From the NCBI RefSeq assembly GCF_900105055.1, contig NZ_FNTA01000004.1, forward strand, positions 1,550,001-1,614,000: DNA of 64,000 nt, written 5' to 3'. Source of the DNA: Amycolatopsis lurida. GTDB lineage: Bacteria; Actinomycetota; Actinomycetes; Mycobacteriales; Pseudonocardiaceae. The notes below the pieces were generated by a model that was given only the letters and a program-made list of their open reading frames with translations, searched no databases and had not been told where the DNA came from. The translations under genes were made by a program, and so were the position numbers. Positions 27,243 to 40,155 of the stretch are shown here, one piece after another (the first letter of the stretch is position 1; each line of letters begins with the position of its first letter).

Positions 27243-27857
27243 GTGAGCACCCGCATCCTCGTCGTCTACTACAGCGCGACCGGCAACACCGCGAAACTGG
27301 CGTCGGCGCTGGCCGACGGCGCCCGTGAGGCCGAAGCCGACGTCCGCGTCCGCACGGTTCCCGAAACCGCCCCGCCCGGTGCGGTGGCGAGCAATCCGCG
27401 GTGGCAGGCGTGGGTGGACGCGGGGCCGCACCACGAGACGGCGACGCTGGAAGACCTGGAGTGGGCCGACGGGTTCGCGGCCGGGAGCCCGACCAGGTTC
27501 GGCGGTCCCGCCGCCCAGCTGAAGTCCTTTTTGGACAGCACCGGCGGCCTGTGGGCCAAGGGAAAGCTGGTGAACAAGGTCGCGACGTCGTTCACCACCG
27601 CCTCCACCGCGCACGGCGGGCTCGAAGCGACCGTGCTGGCGACGAACAACATTTTCTATCACTGGGGCGCCATCGTCCTGCCGCTCGGCTACACCGACCC
27701 GCGGCTGCTCGAATCGGGCAATCCGTACGGCGGCTCGTTCGTCTCGCGCAAATCCGCCGAACCCGACGAACTGGCCCTGGACGCTCTCCGTCTGCAAGGG
27801 CGGCGTCTCGCCACCGTTTCGCGCTACGTCGCCGACGGTCTTTTCAAGGACGGGTGA
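27243..27857 (+). CDS. flavodoxin-like NAD(P)H:quinone oxidoreductase (WrbA type)
   Basis: 204 residues from a leaderless GTG (TAAGGT at 27229-27234, 8 nt upstream). The FMN-binding loop VVYYSATGNTAKLA is at the N terminus, then the second flavin loop GSPTRFGGPAAQLKSFLDSTGGLWAKGKLVNKVATSFTTASTAHGG and the C-terminal YTDPRLLESGNPYGGSF, matching WrbA. It reduces quinones by two electrons, avoiding semiquinone radicals. Single gene with its own promoter. Confidence 0.88.
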   Translation: MSTRILVVYYSATGNTAKLASALADGAREAEADVRVRTVPETAPPGAVASNPRWQAWVDAGPHHETATLEDLEWADGFAAGSPTRFGGPAAQLKSFLDSTGGLWAKGKLVNKVATSFTTASTAHGGLEATVLATNNIFYHWGAIVLPLGYTDPRLLESGNPYGGSFVSRKSAEPDELALDALRLQGRRLATVSRYVADGLFKDG

Positions 27858-27927
27858 AGGGAACCGCGCGTCCGGCTCCCGCGTCATAGTGTGGTCACAC
27901 AGCGTCACGCTACGGGGAGGAAGCGGG

Positions 27928-28218
27928 ATGACCGGCGGGTACGAGGTGGCCTTGGAGGCGATCGGCGCGGCGTCGATCGCGGCGAAACGGGCTTCGGACG
28001 ACGTCGGGAAGGTGAACCTCGCGGCCACGCTCGCCGACGTCGCGGCGGGGTTGCCGGGCGGCGTGTCCGGTGAAGCGGCCCGCCTGCTCGCGGACGCCTG
28101 GGGCCGCGCGGTGCCCGGCTGGGCCGGGAACACCGCGGACTACTCCGCACGGCTCGACGCGGCGGCCGCGCGTTATCGCTCGAACGAACTGACGGCGTCG
28201 CGGGAACTTCCCGTCTGA
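27928..28218 (+). CDS. small EspC/WXG100-like helical protein
   Basis: 96 residues from ATG 27928 (GGGGAGG upstream). Mostly helical, with Ala-rich helices and the pattern VPGWAGNTADYSARLDAAAARYRSNE, which contains a W-x-G turn and a C-terminal helix like those of type VII secretion targets. No signal peptide. Its stop overlaps the start of the next gene (TGATG), and the next protein also has an N-terminal helical hairpin with FTGWTGDAA. I infer that they form a co-secreted or chaperone pair; direct evidence is lacking. Confidence 0.6.
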   Translation: MTGGYEVALEAIGAASIAAKRASDDVGKVNLAATLADVAAGLPGGVSGEAARLLADAWGRAVPGWAGNTADYSARLDAAAARYRSNELTASRELPV

Positions 28219-29750
28219 TGCTCACCTGGGGAGACGTTCGCCGGTGGGATCCGGCCGCGGTCGGCCGGGTCGCCGACGCGCTCAACGACGGTTGCACCAA
28301 GATCATCGCCGCGAACGACGACGTCGAAGCCATGGTCCGCTTCACGGGCTGGACCGGCGACGCGGCCATCGCCGCCGCGACGCGGGGCGCGTCGCTGACC
28401 TCCACCTTGGAACGGCTCGTCGCCGAGGCCTCCGCAGTCCGGCGAGGCGCTCACGAAGTACAGATCGCGCTGGACCGGATCGTCGCGTTCGTGCGGGAGA
28501 CCGACGAACTGGCGCATCGGAACGGCCTGATCATCGGTGCCGGCGGCGACATTTCGGTCGGCGCTCCACAGCCGGACCAGGCACGCGTGCTGGCGGAACT
28601 GGCCGACAGGATCGAGCAGGGCCTGCGCCGCGCGGCCGACGTCGACGCCGATTTCGCCGAGATCCTCCGGCGAGCGCTTCATGGCGAAATCACCGAACAG
28701 GGTGGCGGCAAGCTCGCCCAAGCGGCGGACGCCGGAGCCGCGCAGAGCGGCCTGTCGATCATCGGCCCACCCGAGAACGGCTCCCCCGGCGACAACAAGG
28801 CCTGGTGGGCGAGCCTGTCGGACACGGCGAAAGTCGCTCTGCTGCTAGGCAATCCGGGACTCGTCGGCGATCTCGACGGTATCCCGGCGGCCGACCGCGA
28901 CGCCGCCAACCGCGCCGTCCTCGCCCGCGAGATCGCGCGGCTCCAAGGCGATCCGAAACTCAAGGGCCTGGAAGCCATCCAACAGCGGCTGGATCGGTCG
29001 GATCCGCAGGCGTTCCTGCTGGCGCTGGACACCAGTGGCGACGGGAAGGCGATCGTCTCGGCGGGAAACCCCGACACGGCGGCCAACGTGGCGACGTACG
29101 TGCCGGGGACCGGCTCGGAGCTGTCGAAAATCGGCGGCGACCTCAACCGGTCCGACAAGATGTGGGCCGCGGCGACCACCTCGGGCTCCCCTTCGACCGC
29201 GGTGATCACCTGGCTCGGCTACGACGCGCCGAACGAGATCACCGACGCCGCGAGCGACAAGTACGCCGACGGTGGCAAGGCGGCCCTCGCGCAGTTCCAG
29301 GACGGGCTGCGGGAAACGCATCAAGGGCCGCCGTCGCACAACACGGTGCTGGGCCACAGCTACGGCACCACCGTCGTCGGGCACGCGGCCGGTGACGGCG
29401 GCCTCGCCGCGGACGAACTCGTCTTCGTGGCGAGCCCCGGCGTCGGCGCGCACGACGTGAGCGAACTGCACCTCGACGGGGTGAATCAGGACGAGATCGG
29501 CAAGCACGTGCACGCGACGGTCGCCGAACACGACATGATCAACCTGGCCAACGTCGAGATCGCGGGGTACGACCCGATCCTCGGCCAGGACCCGACCGAC
29601 GCGGACTTCGGCGGGCAGGTGTTCACCTCGGCGCCGGGCACGGACGGGTGGGGCGGGTTCAGCACGGAGGCGCACAGCGAATACTGGGAGGACAACAACC
29701 CTTCGCTGAACAATCTCGGCCAGATCATCGCCGGGAAACCGACGACGTGA
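28218..29750 (+). CDS. WXG-like helical domain fused to DUF1023 alpha/beta hydrolase
   Basis: 510 residues. Residues 1-130 are a helical hairpin with the W-x-G turn GWTGDAAIAAATRGASL, resembling ESX substrates; the rest is a DUF1023 (Abhydrolase_8) hydrolase with nucleophile elbow GHSYGTTVVG (Ser381) and a late VHATVAEHDMINL segment that may supply the catalytic His. There is no signal peptide, so export would need the type VII route. It is translationally coupled to the gene before (1-bp overlap) and the gene after (4-bp GTGA overlap). The substrate is unknown; a lipase, esterase or interbacterial effector role is possible. Confidence 0.78.
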   Translation: MLTWGDVRRWDPAAVGRVADALNDGCTKIIAANDDVEAMVRFTGWTGDAAIAAATRGASLTSTLERLVAEASAVRRGAHEVQIALDRIVAFVRETDELAHRNGLIIGAGGDISVGAPQPDQARVLAELADRIEQGLRRAADVDADFAEILRRALHGEITEQGGGKLAQAADAGAAQSGLSIIGPPENGSPGDNKAWWASLSDTAKVALLLGNPGLVGDLDGIPAADRDAANRAVLAREIARLQGDPKLKGLEAIQQRLDRSDPQAFLLALDTSGDGKAIVSAGNPDTAANVATYVPGTGSELSKIGGDLNRSDKMWAAATTSGSPSTAVITWLGYDAPNEITDAASDKYADGGKAALAQFQDGLRETHQGPPSHNTVLGHSYGTTVVGHAAGDGGLAADELVFVASPGVGAHDVSELHLDGVNQDEIGKHVHATVAEHDMINLANVEIAGYDPILGQDPTDADFGGQVFTSAPGTDGWGGFSTEAHSEYWEDNNPSLNNLGQIIAGKPTT

Positions 29751-30376
29751 ACCGGGCACGCACATTCATCCTCGCCTCGCTGATGTTCTCGGCGGCCTGT
29801 TCCCCTGGAGGTGGGGACGACATGGAATCGACGATCACCGAACAGCAGGCTCGCGACAAGGTCGAGCAGTACATCCAAGGCGCGCTGTCGGCATTGCCCG
29901 ACGGCGCCGCAGTGAAGCCGTTCACACGGAACCGTTCGGAATGCACGGACCCGACCGACAAAGGCCCGCTGGGCCGCTTCGAGATCTCCGCTACCTACGA
30001 GATCGTCGGCCTGGACTCCGCGCGGTTCGCCGAGCATTTCGCCGCGATCACCCAGTGGTGGGAAGCGAACGCCTTCAAGATCCTGACCGACGCCCGGCCG
30101 ACGGATCAATATGTCTTCGCACGCAACACCGGCGATGCCTTCGACATGTCGATCAAGGCGAACGATCTCGGCAAGTTCTACGTCGGGGCGACCTCGCCCT
30201 GCGTCTGGCCGAACGGCACACCCGAACCCCAGGCTCTCGAAGCCACCGGACCCGACGAGCCGGTCGCCGCTCCCCCGACACCGGAACCGGAACCGGTCCG
30301 CAAACCGCGTCGCGCCCCCGTCGACGACGAGGACTTCGCCCAGACGAACTGGACCGACGGCGGCACCTCCTTCTGA
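29747..30376 (+). CDS. lipoprotein, third gene of the DUF1023 module
   Basis: 209 residues from GTG 29747, overlapping the preceding stop by 4 bp. The signal peptide NRARTFILASLMFSAAC carries the lipobox SAAC; the mature protein has an alpha/beta domain of about 130 residues with two Cys (SECTDP and SPCVWP) and a Pro-rich tail (about residues 165-195). It would be anchored on the outer membrane face. Close coupling to the hydrolase suggests it binds or neutralises it, or assists in export. I do not recognise the fold. Confidence 0.68.
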   Translation: MNRARTFILASLMFSAACSPGGGDDMESTITEQQARDKVEQYIQGALSALPDGAAVKPFTRNRSECTDPTDKGPLGRFEISATYEIVGLDSARFAEHFAAITQWWEANAFKILTDARPTDQYVFARNTGDAFDMSIKANDLGKFYVGATSPCVWPNGTPEPQALEATGPDEPVAAPPTPEPEPVRKPRRAPVDDEDFAQTNWTDGGTSF

Positions 30377-30444
30377 CCCTGATCGTTGTCCGTCCGCTGG
30401 GAAAACGGGTCGACCCGCCGCCACCCGGCCTCTACCCTCCGGCC

Positions 30445-31416
30445 GTGACCGCCGAACTCGCCGCCACTCCCGCCCCGCACGTCGCGCATCGCGGCCGGGG
30501 CATCACGCTCATCCTGCTCGCCGCGCTCTTCTTCGGAACCTCGGGTGTGCTGGGCAAACCGGCGATGCAGGCCGGGTTGTCCCCGGAACAGGTCGCGGCG
30601 ATCCGCATCGGGCTGTCGGCGATCGTGCTGCTCGCGCTGGTCGCCGTTTTCCGGCCGAAGCTCCTCAAGGTCACGAAGAACGAGTGGCCGCTGCTGCTCG
30701 CGTACGGCTCGCTCGGTGTCGCGGGTGTCCAGCTCATGTACTTCCTGGCGGCGGGCCGGATCCCGGTCGGGATCGCGATCCTGCTCGAGTTCACCTCGCC
30801 GGTGCTGATCGCCCTGTGGGTGCGGTTCGTGCGCCGGGTGCGGCTGCCCAGGGTGATGTGGGCGGGGATCGTGCTGGCGATGACCGGGCTCATGTTGGTC
30901 GCGCAGGTCTGGGAGGGGCTCAGCCTGGACGTTCTCGGGTTGCTCGCCGGGCTGGGCGCGGCCGTCTGTTCGGCGGGCTACTTCCTCCTGGGCGAGCGTG
31001 GTGTCGCGGACCGCGATCCGCTCGGCATGGTCACCTGGGGGATGACGATCGGCGCGGTCCTGGTGTGCGCGGTCGCGCCGCCGTGGACGATTCCGTGGGG
31101 TGTCCTCGGCACCCCGACGACGTTCGGGCCGTGGGAGCCGCCGGTGTGGTCGTTGCTGATCGCTCTGGTGCTGATCGCGACCGTCCTCGCCTACGCGACG
31201 GGCATGGCGGCGCTGCGGCATCTCCCGGCGCCGGTGGCGAGCGTCGTCGGGCTGGTGGAGCCGTTGATCGCCGCCACCGCGGCCTGGCTGCTGCTGGGTG
31301 AGGCCCTCAGCTGGATCCAAGCCGCCGGCGCGGTGGTGCTGCTGACCGGCGCGTACCTCGTCCAGCTGAATTCCAACGTGGTCCAGACGGACTCAACCCT
31401 GCTGGAAGCCCCGTAG
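30445..31416 (+). CDS. EamA/DMT-family exporter
   Basis: 323 residues from a leaderless GTG (TACCCT at 30433-30438, 6 nt upstream). Ten predicted membrane helices in two EamA repeats: the first begins GITLILLAALFFGTSGVLGKPAM, the second LSLDVLGLLAGLGAAVCSAGYFLLGERG. Members export amino acids and other metabolites (RhaT/YdcZ-like). The substrate cannot be predicted. Its last 24 bp overlap the end of the convergent DUF305 gene. Confidence 0.88.
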   Translation: MTAELAATPAPHVAHRGRGITLILLAALFFGTSGVLGKPAMQAGLSPEQVAAIRIGLSAIVLLALVAVFRPKLLKVTKNEWPLLLAYGSLGVAGVQLMYFLAAGRIPVGIAILLEFTSPVLIALWVRFVRRVRLPRVMWAGIVLAMTGLMLVAQVWEGLSLDVLGLLAGLGAAVCSAGYFLLGERGVADRDPLGMVTWGMTIGAVLVCAVAPPWTIPWGVLGTPTTFGPWEPPVWSLLIALVLIATVLAYATGMAALRHLPAPVASVVGLVEPLIAATAAWLLLGEALSWIQAAGAVVLLTGAYLVQLNSNVVQTDSTLLEAP

Positions 31417-31983
31417 GTCGCTGATCTCCTGCTGCTGCGAACGTGAGGTCGTCGCGGCGAGATCGCGGGCGTCGGGGTTGCGGCCGTGCTGGGTTTCGGC
31501 GTCGGCGATGCGGACGCCCGCTTCGCGCTGGCGCAGCAACCGCGCGGCGAACTGGCGGTCGAAGTCCTTTCCGGACAGTCCGGCCAGTGCCGCCATGTCG
31601 CCGGGACCGATGTACCCGTCGCGCTGGACGTGTTCGAGGTTCGGGTCGTCCGGCGCGGGCTGGCCCCACGCCTCGATGAGCCCGGACAGCCGCGCGATCT
31701 CCGGTTCGTGCGTGTCGATGACCCGCTTCGCGAGCGCCTTCAGCTGCTCGTTCGCCGCGCGGGTTTCCGCCAGGGAAGCCAGATCCACACCCTGCTGGTG
31801 GTGCGCCAGAGCCTGCCGCGCGAATGCGACGTCGGCGTCGTTGAACGGAACGGCGGCCTGCTGCGCCACCGGTGATGACCCCGGAGGCGCCGTCTGCGAC
31901 TGGGGTGCCTCGTCCGAGCAGCCCGCGAGCGCGACGGCGGCCAGGGCGACGGCGGGCAGGAACCGGAGGACGGCGTGCGGCAT
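31393..31983 (-). CDS. DUF305 lipoprotein
   Basis: 196 residues. Signal peptide VLRFLPAVALAAVALAGC with lipobox LAGC, then a helical four-bundle DUF305 domain with the HHQQGVDLA motif (His pair conserved in the family), the second helix AKRVIDTHEPEIARLSGLIEAWGQ, and an MAALAGLSGKDFDRQFAARLLRQREAGVRIADAE segment. The family is ferritin-like in fold and is found near metal and copper handling genes, but its function is not established. The 3' end overlaps the EamA gene. Confidence 0.88.
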   Translation of the reverse strand: MPHAVLRFLPAVALAAVALAGCSDEAPQSQTAPPGSSPVAQQAAVPFNDADVAFARQALAHHQQGVDLASLAETRAANEQLKALAKRVIDTHEPEIARLSGLIEAWGQPAPDDPNLEHVQRDGYIGPGDMAALAGLSGKDFDRQFAARLLRQREAGVRIADAETQHGRNPDARDLAATTSRSQQQEISDLRGFQQG

Positions 31984-32136
31984 CGAAGAGCTCCTCGGAA
32001 CGCGCGGTGGAGGTGCCTAGGTTGGCAGAGTCCACATCGGCCTGTTCACCTGGGGTTGCGCAAACACTTTTCCTCCCGGCCTCGCGGTGCGACAATCCCG
32101 CGATCCGCCGTCACTTCGAGGAGGAGGTCACCGCGA

Positions 32137-33546
32137 ATGGGCGCCGAGACCACGACCGAACGGGCGGGGTTGCGCCCGGAGCTGCGGCAACGCCACGTCC
32201 GGATGATCGCCCTCGGCGGCATCATCGGTGCGAGCCTGTTCATCGGCAGCGGCGCGGTCATCCACACCGTCGGCCCGGCGGCCGTCCTCTCCTACGCCAT
32301 CGGCGGCCTGATCGTCGTGCTGGTGATGCGGATGCTCGGCGAGATGGCGACGGCCACGCCGTCACAGGGTTCCTTCATGGAATACGCGCGGACCTCGCTC
32401 GGCGGCTGGGCGGGCTTCACGGTCGGCTGGCTGTACTGGTACTTCTGGGTCGGCGTGGTCGCGTTCGAGGCCGTCGCCGGGGCGAAGATCCTGCAGACGT
32501 GGATTCCCGTTGTACCGCAATGGATCTTCTCACTGGTGCTGATGTTGCTGCTGACCGCGACCAACCTCGCTTCCGCCCGCTCGTTCGGGGAGACGGAGTT
32601 CTGGCTCGCGTCGGTCAAGATCGCCACGATCGTGGTGTTCCTCGTGGTGGGCATCCTGTTCGTGCTCGGGGCTTGGCCCGGCGGATCGTTCTCGGTCGGC
32701 AACATCGCGCAGGACGGTTTCCTGGCCAACGGCCCGTTCTCGGTGGTGCACGGGGTGGTGATCGTGATCTTCTCCTACTTCGGCGCGGAGATCGTCACCA
32801 TCGCCGCCGCCGAATCGCGGGAGCCCGAAACGGCCGTACGCAAGGCGACCTCGTCGATCGTCTGGCGGGTCATCGTGTTCTACGTCGGCTCCGTGACGCT
32901 GCTGGTGATGATCACCGGCTGGCGCGACATCCCGACCACGACGAGCCCGTTCGCCGCCGCGTTCGGCCGGTTCGGCATCCCCGCCGCCGAGACCGTGGTC
33001 AGCGCGGTGGTGCTGACGGCCGTGCTGTCGGTGCTGAATTCGGGGCTGTACACCGCGTCCCGCATGTTGTTCGCGTTGCGCGGCAACGGCTGGGCTCCGA
33101 AATGGATCGCGGACACGAACCGGCGCGGCGTGCCGTGGAAGGCGATCCTGGTGTCCACCTCGGTCGGTTACGTGGCCGTGGTGATGAACTTCGTCTCCCC
33201 GGACAAGATCTTCTACTTCGTCATCAATTCCGCCGGGGCGGTCGCGCTGTTCGTCTACGCGATCATCGCCGGCTCCCAGCTCCGGATGCGGCGCCGTCTG
33301 GAGGCCGAAGCACCGGAACGGCTGAAGTTGCGCATGTGGGGCTACCCGTGGCTGAGCTGGCTGACGCTCGCCGGGACGCTGGCCGTGGTCGCGTCGATGC
33401 TGTTCGTGGACGCGGACACGCGCGCCCAGCTGTACCTGAGCTTGGTCAGCCTGGCGGTGATCCTCGGCGTCTACTTCATCCAGCGCCGGCGATCCGGCCC
33501 AGAGCACCGTAAAACACCTCTCCGATCTTCGCGGGATCACGGCTGA
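32137..33546 (+). CDS. amino-acid permease (APC superfamily, GABA/aromatic type)
   Basis: 469 residues from ATG 32137 (GAGGAGGAGG upstream). About twelve membrane helices. The signature RHVRMIALGGIIGASLFIGSGAVIHTVGPAAVLSYAIGG at the N terminus and FFSYFGAEIVTIAAAESREPETAVRKATSSIVWRV in helix 6 are typical of the amino-acid/proton symporters such as GabP and CycA. The exact amino acid is unknown. The C-terminal 24 codons overlap the end of the convergent VWA gene by 71 bp. Confidence 0.9.
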   Translation: MGAETTTERAGLRPELRQRHVRMIALGGIIGASLFIGSGAVIHTVGPAAVLSYAIGGLIVVLVMRMLGEMATATPSQGSFMEYARTSLGGWAGFTVGWLYWYFWVGVVAFEAVAGAKILQTWIPVVPQWIFSLVLMLLLTATNLASARSFGETEFWLASVKIATIVVFLVVGILFVLGAWPGGSFSVGNIAQDGFLANGPFSVVHGVVIVIFSYFGAEIVTIAAAESREPETAVRKATSSIVWRVIVFYVGSVTLLVMITGWRDIPTTTSPFAAAFGRFGIPAAETVVSAVVLTAVLSVLNSGLYTASRMLFALRGNGWAPKWIADTNRRGVPWKAILVSTSVGYVAVVMNFVSPDKIFYFVINSAGAVALFVYAIIAGSQLRMRRRLEAEAPERLKLRMWGYPWLSWLTLAGTLAVVASMLFVDADTRAQLYLSLVSLAVILGVYFIQRRRSGPEHRKTPLRSSRDHG

Positions 33547-35023
33547 GGAAGGCCTGACCGCCGGCGGGCGCGACGAGCTGACGCAGTTCGGTCTCGTCGG
33601 CCTCCGGCCCGATCCCGATGGCGATCAACGGCACCGGGCGGTCCCGGTCGCTCAGCTTTCCCAGTTCCGCCACCAGGTTCTCGCGGCTGATACCGCCGGG
33701 ATCGGTGTCGCGGCCGTCGGTCATCACGATGACGAGGTTCAGCTTCCCCCGCTCCCATTCACCGTGCGCGAGCCGGTAGACGTCGAGGACGCTGTCGTAG
33801 AGCCCGGTCTGCCCGTCCGGCACGGCGCGGACCGCGCGCAACCGGTCGACGGCGGCCAGCTGCCGGGCGACCGGCGCCATCGGCAGGATCTCCCGGTAGT
33901 CGCGGTCACCGTCCACTTTGGTCGCGAAGGCCAGAAAACGGACCTGTGACGCGGATCTGAACAGGTGCAAGGCGTTCTCCGCCGCCTCCAGGGTGATTCG
34001 CAGCCGGGACTTGCCGGTTCCCGGGACCGGCGCGCTCATCGAACCGGACACGTCGATCAGCACCTGGACCCGGGCACTCGCGTTCACCGCGGCCCAGTGG
34101 CTGAGCGCCTTGGCGACCTCCTCGGCGGCCGGGATCTCGGCGCTGCGCTGTCCTTGTGCCTCGACGCGTTGATCGGTTTCGGTAAGCCGCAACGCTTGCC
34201 CGCCAGGGGCACGCAAGTCGGATCGCGGACCTGTCGCGGCTCCGTAGAGCAAAGTGCGTTTCAGTTCCGCGACGGCCTTGCCCTGCTGCGGGGTCGCTCC
34301 CGCGACCTCGACGAACGGGTAATCGAGCGCTGGGGCGTCGGGTGAGTACACGGCCACCAGCGCGGTCTCGCCTTCGAGAAGCCCGGAGTTGTGCCGCAGC
34401 ACCGCGTTCTCCGCCGTGGGGAACACCGTCGCGCCGGATGTGGTGGCGGAGAACTTCCGGAGCAAAGCCACGTACGCGGCGGCGGGATCCGAAACACCCT
34501 TCGTGACTTCGCGCAGTGCCAGCAGCGCGGACACCCCGGCGGGATCGTGTACCGGATCCGGCATCCCCGCGACGACTCCGGCACCGGCGAGTACTTCCGG
34601 CCAGGTCAGCGACTTGCGCGGCCAGCCGAGCGCCCGCGCGACCGGCTCCGCGACGGCGAGCACCACCGGCGAACTGGCGATCGAGGGCCCGGAGGCGGGC
34701 ACACCGCCGGCCTTTCTCAGGTACAACGTCGAGGACGGGATCCAGGCCTGCGGCCGGGGCGCCGTCCCGGACAGCTCGGCCGCGACCTGGTGGGATTCCC
34801 TGGCCTGGACATCGAAGGCGACGCAGGCGAGATCGAGGGCCCGGGCGGCCTCGGTGACCGCGGGGGCGATGTCGGGCGACGCGGCGACGACCACCCGCGC
34901 CGGCTCGCAGCCGGGTTCGGACCGCGCCATGGCCACGGCCACCCAGGTGGCCGCGCCGAGCGCGATCGCCAGCAACGGGAGCAGTATCCGTCTTCGGGTC
35001 CGGGTGGTGGCGTGGCGTCCCAT
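33476..35023 (-). CDS. membrane-anchored substrate-binding and VWA domain protein
   Basis: 515 residues from ATG 35023 (GGGAGAG upstream). An N-terminal signal anchor RRRILLPLLAIALGAATWVAVAM is followed by a periplasmic-binding-protein-like domain (about residues 40-300) and a von Willebrand factor A domain with the MIDAS motif DVSGSMSAP and the later TDGRDTDPGG. The architecture of binding protein plus VWA is common in actinobacteria and of unknown role; metal-dependent protein binding outside the cell is inferred. The 3' end overlaps the permease gene. Confidence 0.85.
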   Translation of the reverse strand: MGRHATTRTRRRILLPLLAIALGAATWVAVAMARSEPGCEPARVVVAASPDIAPAVTEAARALDLACVAFDVQARESHQVAAELSGTAPRPQAWIPSSTLYLRKAGGVPASGPSIASSPVVLAVAEPVARALGWPRKSLTWPEVLAGAGVVAGMPDPVHDPAGVSALLALREVTKGVSDPAAAYVALLRKFSATTSGATVFPTAENAVLRHNSGLLEGETALVAVYSPDAPALDYPFVEVAGATPQQGKAVAELKRTLLYGAATGPRSDLRAPGGQALRLTETDQRVEAQGQRSAEIPAAEEVAKALSHWAAVNASARVQVLIDVSGSMSAPVPGTGKSRLRITLEAAENALHLFRSASQVRFLAFATKVDGDRDYREILPMAPVARQLAAVDRLRAVRAVPDGQTGLYDSVLDVYRLAHGEWERGKLNLVIVMTDGRDTDPGGISRENLVAELGKLSDRDRPVPLIAIGIGPEADETELRQLVAPAGGQAFLSRDPAKIGEVFYGALGRIAGAG

Positions 35024-35203
35024 GGACTCTCCCGGTCTCCCGGCATGGGGCTCGAGGAGCGTCCGAGGGTACGCCGCGAGCACCCCTAGGGGAAGGCTGC
35101 GACTTTCGGCGGAGAAAAACCCCACCGAGGCGGGAGGTGCCCCGACGCGGGTCGCGAAACACTTGCCCGGTAAGGAAAGCACTCGAAACCGGGGGAATTC
35201 GTG

Positions 35204-35314
35204 ATGAACCGGCCCACTCGCGCGGAACAGCGCAAAGCCCGCAACGCCCTCTTCGGCCAGGCGCTCACGGTCGCCTTCGCCCTGCTGCTGGCCGCCGCCT
35301 CTCGTGAGTGGTAA
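35204..35314 (+). CDS. 36-residue membrane peptide ended by a family A palindrome
   Basis: ATG 35204 (in-frame GTG 35201 before it; GGGGGAA as ribosome-binding site) encodes MNRPTRAEQRKARNALFGQ followed by a hydrophobic helix and SREW. Codons up to the Ala triplet at 35291-35299 have nearly pure G/C third positions; the frame then enters the palindrome at 35301, whose TAA (35312-35314) is the stop. It looks like a small single-helix membrane protein whose 3' end was replaced by the repeat. Nothing of a lost 3' part remains before rnj. It could be a functional short peptide or a remnant. Confidence 0.5.
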   Translation: MNRPTRAEQRKARNALFGQALTVAFALLLAAASREW

Positions 35315-35346
35315 GGACGGTTCTAACCGTCCTTACCACTCACGAG
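35301..35346. repeat. family A palindrome, copy 3 (46 bp, inside an ORF)
   Basis: Identical over all 46 bp to the copy at 5755-5800 (22-bp arms, centre CT). It provides the last four codons and stop of the small ORF on the plus strand and ends 7 bp from the stop codon of rnj on the minus strand. Confidence 0.9.
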
Positions 35347-35353
35347 GCACTGA

Positions 35354-39680
<4,327 letters not shown>

Positions 39681-39762
39681 GGTTTGGTGCTCCTTCGGTT
39701 CGCGCAGGATGCTAACTCGGACCCGTTCGCGCTCCGAAAGGTTCCTTCGCCGGGCTCGTGAA

Positions 39763-40155
39763 TCAGACCGTGACCTCGTGCCCGGCTTCCCGGAGCGCCT
39801 TCACCGCGCGCTCCAGCTCCGGAGCCCGGACCAGCACGTGGTCGGTGTCGAAAGTGGACATCGAGAACAGCGCCACCCCGGCGGCGGCCAGCTCGCTGGA
39901 CAGCGCCGCGATGATGCCGGTCAGCGTGAAGGCCAGCGGCCCGCGCACCGACAGCAGCCGCCAGCCGTCCTCGACGGTGGCCCCGGCCGGCGCGAGACCG
40001 GCCGGGCAGATCACCGACAGTTCTTCCGGGGTGCGCGTGATCGAGATCAGCACGGGCTCGCCGGGGTCGAGCAGGTTCGCCGGAACCGGCGCGTCCGGGG
40101 CGAGGCGGGCGACCGTGTACTCGCCGGGCCGGACGTCGATCGCGAGGCGTCGCAT
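39763..40155 (-). CDS. ACT-domain protein (CASTOR/GATS-like ACT_7)
   Basis: 130 residues from ATG 40155, whose A is shared with the thyX stop (TGATG). Two tandem ACT-like folds: YTVARLAPDAPVPANLLDPGEPVLISITRTPEELSVICP and LRGPLAFTLTGIIAALSSELAAAGVALFSMSTFDTDHVLVRAPELERAVKALREAGHEV-type pattern in the second half. The family probably senses amino acids; no enzyme domain is attached. Translational coupling to thyX suggests co-regulation, without a clear biochemical link. Confidence 0.82.
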   Translation of the reverse strand: MRRLAIDVRPGEYTVARLAPDAPVPANLLDPGEPVLISITRTPEELSVICPAGLAPAGATVEDGWRLLSVRGPLAFTLTGIIAALSSELAAAGVALFSMSTFDTDHVLVRAPELERAVKALREAGHEVTV

